A DNA stretch of 42,659 nt from positions 1-42,659 of the forward strand of contig CAJKBW010000015.1 of NCBI GenBank assembly GCA_905198295.1. Direction: 5' to 3'. Both the position numbers and the translations under genes were made by a program. Below are positions 28,200 to 34,816 of this stretch, piece after piece (the stretch's first letter is position 1; each line of letters begins with the position of its first letter). The stretch is from an uncultured Oscillospiraceae bacterium (GTDB lineage: Bacteria > Bacillota > Clostridia > Oscillospirales > Acutalibacteraceae). The notes beneath the pieces are model-generated. The model was not told the DNA's origin. It was given only the letters and a program-made list of their open reading frames with translations, and made no database searches.

Positions 28200-28268
28200 A
28201 TAATAGAATTAAATTCTATTATATTAGAATAATAACATCATTTACAGCATTTGTCAACAAAGAATTCT
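28200..28268. promoter_or_regulatory. Cluster of AT-rich operator-like palindromes
   Basis: A 23-base perfect palindrome at 28200-28222 has arms ATAATAGAATT around a single A. It is followed by a further half site ATTAGAATAAT (28223-28233) and a second palindrome AGAATTCT (28261-28268). All share the core TAGAATT/AATTCTA. TATAAT boxes at 28173 and 28199 and a TTGTCA at 28251 lie among them. The cluster sits between divergent XRE genes (28078 and 28302), so it is a likely binding region for one or both regulators. Confidence 0.5.
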
Positions 28269-28301
28269 AATTTATCAGAACGTTTAGGGTGGGTGAGATT
28301 A

Positions 28302-28514
28302 ATGTCTGTATCCTATAATGGTTTGTGGAAGCTTCTTATCGATAAAAATATGAAAAAGCTAGAGTTGCGCGATGTGGCCGGGATCAGTAATGGCACGTTG
28401 GCGAAGCTGGGAAAAAATGAGCCGGTGGCGTTGACTGTGCTGGAACGAATCTGCAAGGCGCTGGGCTGTCAGATCGGCGATATCGTCGAATACGTGCCCG
28501 ACTTAGAGGAGTAA
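28302..28514 (+). CDS. Tiny XRE regulator, copy 1
   Basis: A 70-residue helix-turn-helix protein (SYNGLWKLLIDKNMKKLELRDVAGISNGTLAKLGKNEPV... ending GCQIGDIVEYVPDLEE), the size and sequence style of minimal Cro/CI-type regulators. GGGTGAG upstream supports ATG 28302; an upstream in-frame GTG is unlikely. It is a paralogue of the gene at 29541. The last 50 bases of the two genes are almost identical even at silent sites (28450-28492 equals 29689-29731), whereas the 5' parts differ strongly. It sits in an AT-rich island and probably binds the palindromes just upstream. Confidence 0.82.
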   Translation: MSVSYNGLWKLLIDKNMKKLELRDVAGISNGTLAKLGKNEPVALTVLERICKALGCQIGDIVEYVPDLEE

Positions 28515-28533
28515 GCGCTCTATGAGGACGTGT

Positions 28534-28803
28534 CTGCCGGTTATCGACAGATATACTTGTGTCCGCAGCTTGCGGTGCGGTTTGGCCGCACAGCTAGAAT
28601 CGGTATCCATTCGCACGGGTGCCCGCGGCCACGTCCTTTGACCGGGGCGTCAAAGGACGCAAAACGCCCTTTTCCCCCGGCGCCCGGCGGTTACGCCCTA
28701 CGGCGTCCCGCAACGGCGCCGAACTGGTTGGGGGGGAAATCTGTTTTTCCTCATGCGGCGGCGGGCGGGAGATGAGTTTTCCGCTGACACCAGCGGCGGG
28801 CGG
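28534..28803 (+). repeat. Non-coding repeat unit B (about 270 bp)
   Basis: It begins with ctgccggttatcgacaga and tatacttgtgt and ends near ccagcggcgggcgg. It contains a hairpin at 28633-28658 (stem GTCCTTTG) and a tail shared with unit C (28714-28803 versus 29257-29345, roughly 85 percent identical by eye). It interrupts the spacing between the tiny XRE gene and its conserved 3' block, so it looks like an insertion. No gene is supported inside. Confidence 0.6.
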
Positions 28804-28807
28804 ATAC

Positions 28808-28870
28808 TTCCAGCGTGGGCCGGCTCGATTCGGCAGATAGGGCATAGACAGAATGTCCCATAAATATCGC
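28808..28870 (+). repeat. Conserved 63-base block, copy 1
   Basis: The sequence from ttccagcgtgggccgg to cccataaatatcgc matches 29771-29833 at about 59 of 63 positions. It can fold with a GGGCAT/ATGTCCC hairpin that keeps pairing through a G-U change in the second copy. Each copy belongs to one tiny XRE gene, 293 bases (copy 1) or 17 bases (copy 2) after the stop codon. Confidence 0.65.
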
Positions 28871-28936
28871 ACTTGGACAGGACGCAAAAGCCGGAGGCCG
28901 GCCGAGGATTTGCTGCTCAACCGGAGCCGCGGCGTG

Positions 28937-29019
28937 GAAATCGCTTGCGATTTCGCTTGCCGCGAGAACATAGGTGGGAAAAGCAATTTTTGCGTCCTTT
29001 TGTTTGCTGACAAAAGGAC
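28937..29019. repeat. Inverted partial repeat D with two hairpins
   Basis: A hairpin at 28937-28954 has stem GAAATCGC. A second at 28994-29019 (stem GTCCTTTTG) reads as the reverse complement of the hairpin part of unit B, including the flanking tttgcg and acgtgg. The segment thus appears to be an inverted fragment of the same repeat family. Confidence 0.55.
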
Positions 29020-29048
29020 GTGGCTGCCCGGCATCGGGCAAAGGGGTG

Positions 29049-29345
29049 CTGCCCGTTATCGGCAGACATACTTGTGTGCGAGTATGCGGCGCAAAAACTT
29101 TCCGCGTGATAACACACCTGTGCCGCGCCGCACCCCCCTTTTGGCCAAAGCCCGAAAAGATCAAAGGTGCGCTGTTACGGGAGGGGACGTTTCGCGCGAT
29201 GCGCGAAACTCCCACAGGAACCGCCAGCTGGCGGTTCCTGTTGCGCTTTGGCTCCCCGGCGCCGGACTGGTTGGGGGGAAATCTGTTTCTCCTCATGCGG
29301 CTGAGGGCGAGGGACACGTTTTTCCGTTGACACGAGCGGTGGGCG
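29049..29345 (+). repeat. Non-coding repeat unit C (about 297 bp) with palindrome cassettes
   Basis: It starts with ctgcccgttatcggcaga and catacttgtgt as in unit B and ends with the same 90-base tail. Its middle differs: it carries a 21-base hairpin at 29189-29209 (stem GTTTCGCGC, loop gat) and a perfect 26-base palindrome at 29215-29240 (arm CAGGAACCGCCAG). No protein gene is supported. The remaining gene-free bases 29346-29540 are an AT-rich promoter region. Confidence 0.6.
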
Positions 29346-29417
29346 CGCATTTTCGGCATCGGCCGGTCTTACAATAAAGTTCGTAAATGCGAATATAAAA
29401 TATTGAATTGCAAATTA

Positions 29418-29513
29418 ATTGTACCATATACAATACAATTGTCAAGACTTAAAATTTGTTTTTGTGTATTTTTTGTTTAAAATATAGAAAATAAAGTACT
29501 GTTATGTTATAAT
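29418..29513 (+). promoter_or_regulatory. Promoter and operator-like palindrome of tiny XRE copy 2
   Basis: ATTGTA-ccata-TACAAT (29418-29434) is an inverted repeat in an AT-rich island. An extended -10 element TGtTATAAT ends at 29513, 27 bases before the start codon; no good -35 box is visible. The palindrome differs from the one upstream of copy 1, suggesting that the two regulators have diverged in DNA target. Confidence 0.45.
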
Positions 29514-29540
29514 TAGTCTAAAAAATGTTGGAGGAAATAT

Positions 29541-29753
29541 ATGGCGCTCAGTTATAAGAAGCTTTGGATTTTGCTGATTGAAAAAGAGCTGAAAAAAACG
29601 GATTTGAAGAAGCTGTGTGGAATAGGGCCGTCAACGTTAGCAAAGCTGAGTAAAAACGAGTCGGTTTCGATGGATGTTTTACAGCGTCTCTGCAAGGCGC
29701 TGGGCTGTCAGATCGGCGATATCGTCGAATATGTGCCCGACCCGGAGGCGTAA
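29541..29753 (+). CDS. Tiny XRE regulator, copy 2
   Basis: A 70-residue Cro/CI-type helix-turn-helix protein (SYKKLWILLIEKELKKTDLKKLCGIGPSTLAKLSKNESV... ending GCQIGDIVEYVPDPEA). GGAGG nine bases upstream fixes the start. It is paralogous to 28302-28514. The 3' end and downstream 63-base block are nearly identical between copies, whereas upstream DNA is not. It lies about 350 bases before the glycolysis genes, but a promoter and a conserved block separate it from pgk, so no functional link to glycolysis is implied. Confidence 0.85.
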   Translation: MALSYKKLWILLIEKELKKTDLKKLCGIGPSTLAKLSKNESVSMDVLQRLCKALGCQIGDIVEYVPDPEA

Positions 29754-29770
29754 GCACTCCACGGGATGCT

Positions 29771-29833
29771 TTCCAGCGTGGGCCGGACCGACTCGGCAGA
29801 TAGGGTATAGACAGAATGTCCCATAAATATCGC
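29771..29833 (+). repeat. Conserved 63-base block, copy 2
   Basis: It matches 28808-28870 and lies 17 bases after the stop of the tiny XRE gene. The rest of the gene-free stretch 29754-30106 holds the pgk promoter and a leader of about 150 bases without other recognisable elements. Confidence 0.65.
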
Positions 29834-29925
29834 GCTGCGATAGGACGCCGCTGCCATTCGGGGCTTTTGCCCAAATTTCTGCCGGCAAAAACGTAAAAAA
29901 TCTCTGAACACCGGCGGCTACCCTC

Positions 29926-29954
29926 TTGCCAACCGGGAAAAATTGTTATACTAT
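29926..29954 (+). promoter_or_regulatory. Promoter of pgk
   Basis: TTGCCA (29926-29931) is followed 17 bases later by TACTAT (29949-29954), overlapping a better -10 match TATACT (29947-29952) at 15-base spacing. Transcription from here gives an untranslated leader of about 145 bases before the pgk start. Confidence 0.55.
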
Positions 29955-30106
29955 TAACAAGTGAGGGTTTTGGCAAAAAGCCTTTACCGGCAGACCGGAT
30001 CCGGACGGCAGAACGCCGCCGGAAGGAAAGCGGGAAAGCGGCCGGCGCCAGCCGGGACGACGGACCGCATGAAGATAACATGACAGCGAAAGGATGAAAG
30101 GCTACC

Positions 30107-31297
30107 ATGAATTATCGGAACAAAAAGACCATCGAGGACATCGACGTAAACGGGAAGAAAGTTCTCGTGCGCTGCGATTTCAACGTCCCGCTGGCCGACG
30201 GCGTCATCACCGATGACAAGCGTATCCGCGAGTCCATCCCCACGATCAAATACCTCGCGGACCACGGTGCGCGGGTGATCCTCTGCTCCCACCTGGGCCG
30301 TCCGAAGGATGAGGAATCCAAGAAAAAGTGCACTCTCGCGCCGGTCGCGAAGCGCCTGGGCGAGCTGATGGACCGCGAAGTGAAGTTCACCACCGACATC
30401 ATCGGCGACGAAGCCCATGCGATGGCTGACGCCCTCAAGCCGGGCGAGATTATGGTCATCGAAAATGTGCGCTTCTATAAAGAAGAAACCAAGAACGATC
30501 CGGATTTTGCCAAGGCGCTCGCCTCGCTCGCGGACATCTATGTCAACGACGCGTTTGGCACCGCCCACCGCGCGCACGCGTCCACCGCGGGCGTGGCCGA
30601 CTACCTGCCGGCGGTGTGCGGTTACCTGATCCAGAAGGAAATCACCATCATGGGCGATGCCCTCGCCAACCCGAAGCGCCCGTTCGTCGCAATTCTCGGC
30701 GGCGCGAAGGTATCGGATAAGATCGGCGTCATCACCAATCTCATCGATAAGGTGGACACCCTGATCATCGGCGGCGCGATGGCGTACACCTTCCACGTGG
30801 CGGAGGGCCGCCACGTCGGCGATTCCAAGTTTGAGCCGGACAAGGTGGATCTCGCCAAGGAGATCCTCGCGAAGGCCAAGGCAAAGGGCATCCGTTTCCT
30901 GCTGCCGGTGGATACCATCGCGGGTGATGCGTTTGATGCAAACGCGAATGTCCGGGTGTTTGAAGGCGAGATCGAAGACGGCTGGATGGGCCTGGATATC
31001 GGCCCGAAGACCCAGAAGCTGTTTGCGGATGCGCTTAAGGGCGCCGGCACGGTGGTTTGGAACGGCCCGATGGGCGTCAGCGAGATGAAGCCGTTTGCGG
31101 GCGGCACCATTGCGGTGGCCAAGGCGATTGCGGAGGGCGACGCAGTGTCCATCATCGGCGGCGGCGACTCTGCGGCGGCGGTCGAGCTGCTCGGTTTTGC
31201 CGACAAGATGACCCACATCTCCACCGGCGGCGGCGCGTCGCTGGAGTTCCTCGAGGGACTGGAGCTGCCGGGCATCGCCTGCCTCAACGACAAGTAA
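30107..31297 (+). CDS. pgk: Phosphoglycerate kinase
   Basis: A 396-residue protein that transfers phosphate from 1,3-bisphosphoglycerate to ADP in glycolysis. The N-terminal signature VLVRCDFNVPL, substrate-binding SHLGRPK, hinge motifs, and C-terminal nucleotide loop GGGDSAAAVELLGF with the final HISTGGGASLEFLEG are all present, and the length is standard. ATG 30107 follows GAAAGG. It heads a pgk-tpiA-gpmI cluster; the gapA gene that often precedes pgk in Firmicutes is absent here. A GC hairpin (31311-31329) separates it from tpiA without a T-run, so read-through is likely. Confidence 0.98.
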   Translation: MNYRNKKTIEDIDVNGKKVLVRCDFNVPLADGVITDDKRIRESIPTIKYLADHGARVILCSHLGRPKDEESKKKCTLAPVAKRLGELMDREVKFTTDIIGDEAHAMADALKPGEIMVIENVRFYKEETKNDPDFAKALASLADIYVNDAFGTAHRAHASTAGVADYLPAVCGYLIQKEITIMGDALANPKRPFVAILGGAKVSDKIGVITNLIDKVDTLIIGGAMAYTFHVAEGRHVGDSKFEPDKVDLAKEILAKAKAKGIRFLLPVDTIAGDAFDANANVRVFEGEIEDGWMGLDIGPKTQKLFADALKGAGTVVWNGPMGVSEMKPFAGGTIAVAKAIAEGDAVSIIGGGDSAAAVELLGFADKMTHISTGGGASLEFLEGLELPGIACLNDK

Positions 31298-31310
31298 GAA
31301 ACTCGCTTAA

Positions 31311-31329
31311 GCCGGCCCTCGCGGCCGGC
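31311..31329 (+). other. GC hairpin between pgk and tpiA
   Basis: A perfect 7-bp stem GCCGGCC with loop ctcgc, followed by only three T residues. It is more likely an attenuating or stabilising stem than a full terminator. Confidence 0.5.
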
Positions 31330-31393
31330 TTTGCGGCTGTAACGGGGGAACCCGTGCCGCCGCGGATAAAAACGGATAAAAGGATGGTTGAAT

Positions 31394-32146
31394 ATGGGTA
31401 AATATGTTATCGCAGGCAACTGGAAAATGAACAAGACACCGGACGAGGCCGCGGCGCTCATCGAAGCGATCAAGCCGCTGGTCAAGGACGCGCAGTGCGA
31501 AGTTATCGTGGGCGTGCCGTTTGTGGATCTGCCCGCCGCGCTGGAAGCGGTTAAGGGCAGCGCCATCGGCGTGGCTGCGCAGAACTGCCACTGGGAAAAG
31601 TCCGGCGCGTTCACCGGCGAGATTTCTGCCGAGATGCTCAAGGCGATGCAGGTCGGCACTGTCATCCTCGGCCACAGCGAGCGCCGTACCTATTTCGGCG
31701 ACACCGACGTGACCGTTGCCAAGCGGGTGCGCGCGGCGCTGGACGCGGGGCTGCGGGTGATCCTGTGCGTGGGTGAATACCTCGAGCAGCGCGAGCAGGG
31801 CGTGACCGGCGAGGTCGTCGCCATGCAGACCAAGATTGCGCTCGGCGGCGTTTCGGCCGAGGAACTGTCCCGGATCATCATCGCGTATGAACCGGTGTGG
31901 GCGATCGGCACCGGCCGCACCGCCACCGCCGAGCAGGCGAACGAGGTGTGCGCCCTCATCCGTGCCACCCTCGCGGGACTGTATGACGAGGCGGCTGCGA
32001 AAGCGGTCACCATCCAGTACGGCGGTTCGATGAACGCTGCGAACGCGGCTGAGCTGCTCGCGCAGCCGGATGTCGACGGCGGGCTCATCGGCGGTGCTTC
32101 GCTCAAGCCGCAGGATTTTGCCACCATCGTTGCGGCAGCGAAATAA
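31394..32146 (+). CDS. tpiA: Triosephosphate isomerase
   Basis: A 250-residue TIM-barrel enzyme that interconverts dihydroxyacetone phosphate and glyceraldehyde-3-phosphate. Catalytic Lys11 (GNWKMNK), His94 (GHSERR) and Glu166 (AYEPVWAIGTG) are in place, as is the phosphate loop YGGSMNAANAAEL. ATG 31394 with AAGGA ten bases upstream is preferred over the in-frame TTG at 31388. A strong terminator follows its stop. Confidence 0.98.
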   Translation: MGKYVIAGNWKMNKTPDEAAALIEAIKPLVKDAQCEVIVGVPFVDLPAALEAVKGSAIGVAAQNCHWEKSGAFTGEISAEMLKAMQVGTVILGHSERRTYFGDTDVTVAKRVRAALDAGLRVILCVGEYLEQREQGVTGEVVAMQTKIALGGVSAEELSRIIIAYEPVWAIGTGRTATAEQANEVCALIRATLAGLYDEAAAKAVTIQYGGSMNAANAAELLAQPDVDGGLIGGASLKPQDFATIVAAAK

Positions 32147-32167
32147 GCGCTGAAAGCATGCAGTCGG

Positions 32168-32200
32168 GGGCGGGCGGTAATCCGCCCGCCCTTGTTTTTT
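32168..32200 (+). terminator. Terminator after tpiA
   Basis: A 10-bp stem GGGCGGGCGG with loop taat, followed by ttgtttttt. It implies that gpmI is transcribed partly from its own promoter or by read-through. Confidence 0.85.
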
Positions 32201-32263
32201 CGGCCGATTGATATTCAGCGGCTGTGACGGCCATCCTAAGATAAGCAGAAAGGAAAAGGATAT

Positions 32264-33775
32264 ATGAAAAAACCGCTTGCACTCATCATTATGGACGGCT
32301 ACGGCCTCAACCCCGACACCTACGGCAACGCCGTGAAGGCGGCGGACGCACCGCATCTGCATAAGATCTTCACCGAAAATCCCTGCACCGCCATCGGCGC
32401 CTCCGGCATGGATGTCGGCCTGCCGGACGGGCAGATGGGCAACAGTGAGGTTGGTCACACCAACATCGGTGCCGGCCGTATCGTGTATCAGGAGCTTACC
32501 CGCATCACCAAATCGATCGCCGACGGCGATTTCTTCCAGAATCCCGCCCTGCTTTCCGCGATGGAAGCGGCGAAAAAGCCGGGCGCTGCGCTGCACCTGA
32601 TCGGTCTGCTGTCCGACGGCGGCGTGCACAGCCACAACGGGCATCTGTACGGCTTGCTGGAGATGGCCAGACGCAGCGGAGTGAGCGAGGTGTTCGTCCA
32701 CTGCCTGATGGACGGCCGCGACGTGCCGCCGACCTCCGGCAAGGGCTTTGTCGAGGAACTGGAAGCCAAAATGCAGGAAATCGGTGTGGGGAAAATCGCG
32801 ACCGTGATCGGCCGCTACTACGCGATGGACCGCGACAACCGCTGGGAGCGGGTGGAGAAGGCGTACGCCGCGATGGTATACGGCGAGGGCGTGCAGAATG
32901 CCGACCCGGCTGCCGCGGTGCAGGCGTCCTATGACGGGGACGTCACCGACGAATTCATCGTGCCGGTGGTGTGCGGCGACGGGAAGATCAAGGCGGATGA
33001 CGCGGTGGTGTTCTTCAACTTCCGCCCCGACCGCGCCCGCGAAATTACCCGCACCTTCGTCGATCCGGATTTCACCGGTTTCTCCCGCAAAAACGGCTTT
33101 TTCCCGCTGACCTATGTCTGCATGACCCAGTACGACGCGACCATGCCGAACGTCCAGGTCGCTTTCCGTCCGCAGTCGCTCGACAACACCTTTGGGCAAT
33201 ATATCTCCGATAAAGGGCTGACTCAGCTGCGTATCGCGGAAACCGAGAAATACGCCCACGTCACCTTCTTCTTCAACGGCGGCGTGGAAAAGGAATACCC
33301 CGGCGAGGATCGCGTGCTGATCAATTCCCCGAAGGTCGCGACCTATGACCTGCAGCCGGAGATGAGTGCGTACCTCGTGTGCGATGCGGTGGTGGAGCGG
33401 ATCCGATCCGGCAAATACGACGTGATCGTGCTCAACTATGCCAACTGCGACATGGTGGGCCACACCGGTGTGTTCGACGCCGCCAAAGCCGCCGTGGAGG
33501 CGGTGGACAAGTGCGTTGGCCGTACCGTCGAGGCGGTGCTCGAAATGGGCGGCACCGCGCTGATCACCGCCGACCACGGCAACGCCGACAAGATGTACGA
33601 GGCGGACGGCTCGCCGTTCACCGCGCACACCACCTACCCGGTGCCGTTCTGCGTCGTGGGCACGCCCTGCGAGCTGCGTGAGGGCGGCCGGCTGGCGGAT
33701 ATCGCGCCGACGATGCTGAAGCTGCTCGGCCTGCCGCAGCCCGCCGAAATGGACGGCGTGAGCCTGATCAAATAA
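32264..33775 (+). CDS. gpmI: Cofactor-independent phosphoglycerate mutase
   Basis: A 503-residue enzyme that interconverts 3- and 2-phosphoglycerate using two Mn2+ ions and a phosphoserine intermediate. The metal ligand Asp11 (IMDGYG), the phosphorylated Ser61 (QMGNSEVGHTNIGAGR), DGRDVPP, and the C-terminal metal site (NYANCDMVGHTG; TADHGNADKM) are all present. The length is typical. The ribosome site AAAGGAAAAGG supports ATG 32264. It is the last gene of the glycolytic cluster and is closed by a very strong terminator. Confidence 0.98.
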   Translation: MKKPLALIIMDGYGLNPDTYGNAVKAADAPHLHKIFTENPCTAIGASGMDVGLPDGQMGNSEVGHTNIGAGRIVYQELTRITKSIADGDFFQNPALLSAMEAAKKPGAALHLIGLLSDGGVHSHNGHLYGLLEMARRSGVSEVFVHCLMDGRDVPPTSGKGFVEELEAKMQEIGVGKIATVIGRYYAMDRDNRWERVEKAYAAMVYGEGVQNADPAAAVQASYDGDVTDEFIVPVVCGDGKIKADDAVVFFNFRPDRAREITRTFVDPDFTGFSRKNGFFPLTYVCMTQYDATMPNVQVAFRPQSLDNTFGQYISDKGLTQLRIAETEKYAHVTFFFNGGVEKEYPGEDRVLINSPKVATYDLQPEMSAYLVCDAVVERIRSGKYDVIVLNYANCDMVGHTGVFDAAKAAVEAVDKCVGRTVEAVLEMGGTALITADHGNADKMYEADGSPFTAHTTYPVPFCVVGTPCELREGGRLADIAPTMLKLLGLPQPAEMDGVSLIK

Positions 33776-33788
33776 CGCATGTATAGGG

Positions 33789-33832
33789 AAATCCCCCGTC
33801 TGCCGGCGCCTTCCGGCAGACGGGGGATTTTT
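33789..33832 (+). terminator. Terminator after gpmI
   Basis: A perfect 18-bp stem (AAATCCCCCGTCTGCCGG and complement) around cgcctt, followed by T residues. It could work on both strands, but no minus-strand gene points to it. Confidence 0.93.
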
Positions 33833-34022
33833 ACATAGGATGTATTATAATACATGTTCAACAAATCGTATAAAAAGTCCGCTATGCATATTAGTGTGAC
33901 AACCGGTTATGTGCTGTCATTCGGCATGAGGAGAGTCAAATTTTCCCGTGCTGATTCGGCACCTTGGTCTGTCAGCTTGTCAAAAAAGTTGCTTTGCAAA
34001 AAATGCATTACAAAGTTTTCGC

Positions 34023-34228
34023 CCGCCTTTTTCAAAAGGCGGTGGGGTATCGGGGCAACGCCCCCGATTCGCCCTCCGCAGAGGGCGAGATTCTTTGAAA
34101 ATAAGGCGCAGGAGGGAGGCAGGAAGCCATGCTTCCTGCGGGAGTTTGCCGCTTCGCGGCAAACATCCCTGCATGGAATGTTCGTCGCTGGGCGACGAAC
34201 TTCCCGAGGACGGTTTTTACCGTCCTCG
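34023..34228 (+). repeat. Array of seven different short hairpins
   Basis: Within the gene-free stretch 33833-34427, seven hairpins follow each other: 34023-34042 (stem CCGCCTTTT), 34050-34067, 34071-34086, 34119-34139 (GCAGGAAGC), 34144-34164 (GTTTGCCGC), 34180-34200 (GTTCGTCGC) and 34205-34228 (CGAGGACGGT region). Three of them are exactly 9-bp stems with 3-base loops but unrelated stem sequences. No credible protein gene covers the array, and flanks lack CRISPR-like spacing. The layout resembles the palindromes in unit C (29189-29240). Confidence 0.65.
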
Positions 34229-34387
34229 TTCCCTCGCCGGGGGTGCCCTAGTGTTCCAAAGGAGCACAAAATCCTGTTGCGCGGCCAAAACTTGCCGTAA
34301 ATACGCCGGATATACGTGAATAACGTAAGTAAAAAATAGAATATCCAGTTTTTCCGTACATTTCCCCTCCTGTCCGGAAAGACGTGC

Positions 34388-34393
34388 TATACT
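34388..34393 (+). promoter_or_regulatory. -10 box for the XRE gene at 34428
   Basis: TGcTATACT gives an extended -10 element 35 bases upstream of the start codon. An inverted repeat TACGT-gaata-ACGTA (34313-34327) about 70 bases further upstream may be an operator. No clear -35 box is present. Confidence 0.45.
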
Positions 34394-34427
34394 AAGCGCG
34401 ATTTTACGAGCAGGGAGGAATACAACC

Positions 34428-34742
34428 ATGTTTTCGGGCAAAAATCTGCGCATTATGCGTGCATACAACCGAATGAGCCAAAAGGAGCTGGCGGACAAGC
34501 TGCATATATCGCCGGCATCGGTCAGTGATTACGAGCGCGGGAAGCGTTGCCCTAATGCTAGGACGCTCCGGCAAATGTGTCTGCTGTTTCAATGCTCTTC
34601 CGCTGTTTTTCTGGATGAAGACGCCGAGCTGCCCGATCGGGAGCTATATGAGGCGGTCAGGTGGCTTCATGCACGCAAACCGGAAGCCTACCGCGTTCTT
34701 CTTGAGATGATCCATTCTCTCACGCAGCCGGAGGACACATGA
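34428..34742 (+). CDS. XRE-family regulator
   Basis: A 104-residue protein with an N-terminal Cro/CI helix-turn-helix (NLRIMRAYNRMSQKELADKLHISPASVSDYERGKRCPNARTLRQMCLLFQ, residues about 5-55). A short C-terminal part follows (LFQCSSAVFLDEDAELPDRELYEAVRWLHARKPEAYRVLLEMIHSL). GGGAGGAA lies upstream of ATG 34428. It is monocistronic, with the hairpin array upstream and a convergent helicase gene downstream. The target is unknown; autoregulation through the upstream inverted repeat is plausible. Confidence 0.87.
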   Translation: MFSGKNLRIMRAYNRMSQKELADKLHISPASVSDYERGKRCPNARTLRQMCLLFQCSSAVFLDEDAELPDRELYEAVRWLHARKPEAYRVLLEMIHSLTQPEDT

Positions 34743-34772
34743 TACCTGCCGGCCCGGCGCTGCTGTACAGCA

Positions 34773-34806
34773 GAAAAACACCGCCGTACCCCGAAAGGCA
34801 CAGCGG
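34773..34806 (-). terminator. Terminator of the DEAD-box helicase gene
   Basis: On the minus strand a 10-bp stem (CCGCTGTGCC paired with GGTACGGCGG, including two G-U pairs) around tttcgg is followed by a TTTTT run. It starts ten bases after the helicase stop. Confidence 0.8.
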
Positions 34807-34816
34807 CGCAGCAAGC

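Noticed and set aside
28853..29377. A 174-codon frame through the repeat units
   Set aside because: It runs across hairpins and inverted repeats, has no ribosome site and no conserved protein pattern; the palindromes argue for non-coding DNA.
34023..34228. CRISPR array
   Set aside because: The palindromes are all different and the spacing is irregular; there is no repeated unit with variable spacers and no cas gene nearby.
33854..34300. A 148-codon frame across the hairpin array
   Set aside because: Hairpin stems are read in arbitrary frames and the product has no domain-like features. A start near an AT-rich spot lacks a ribosome site.
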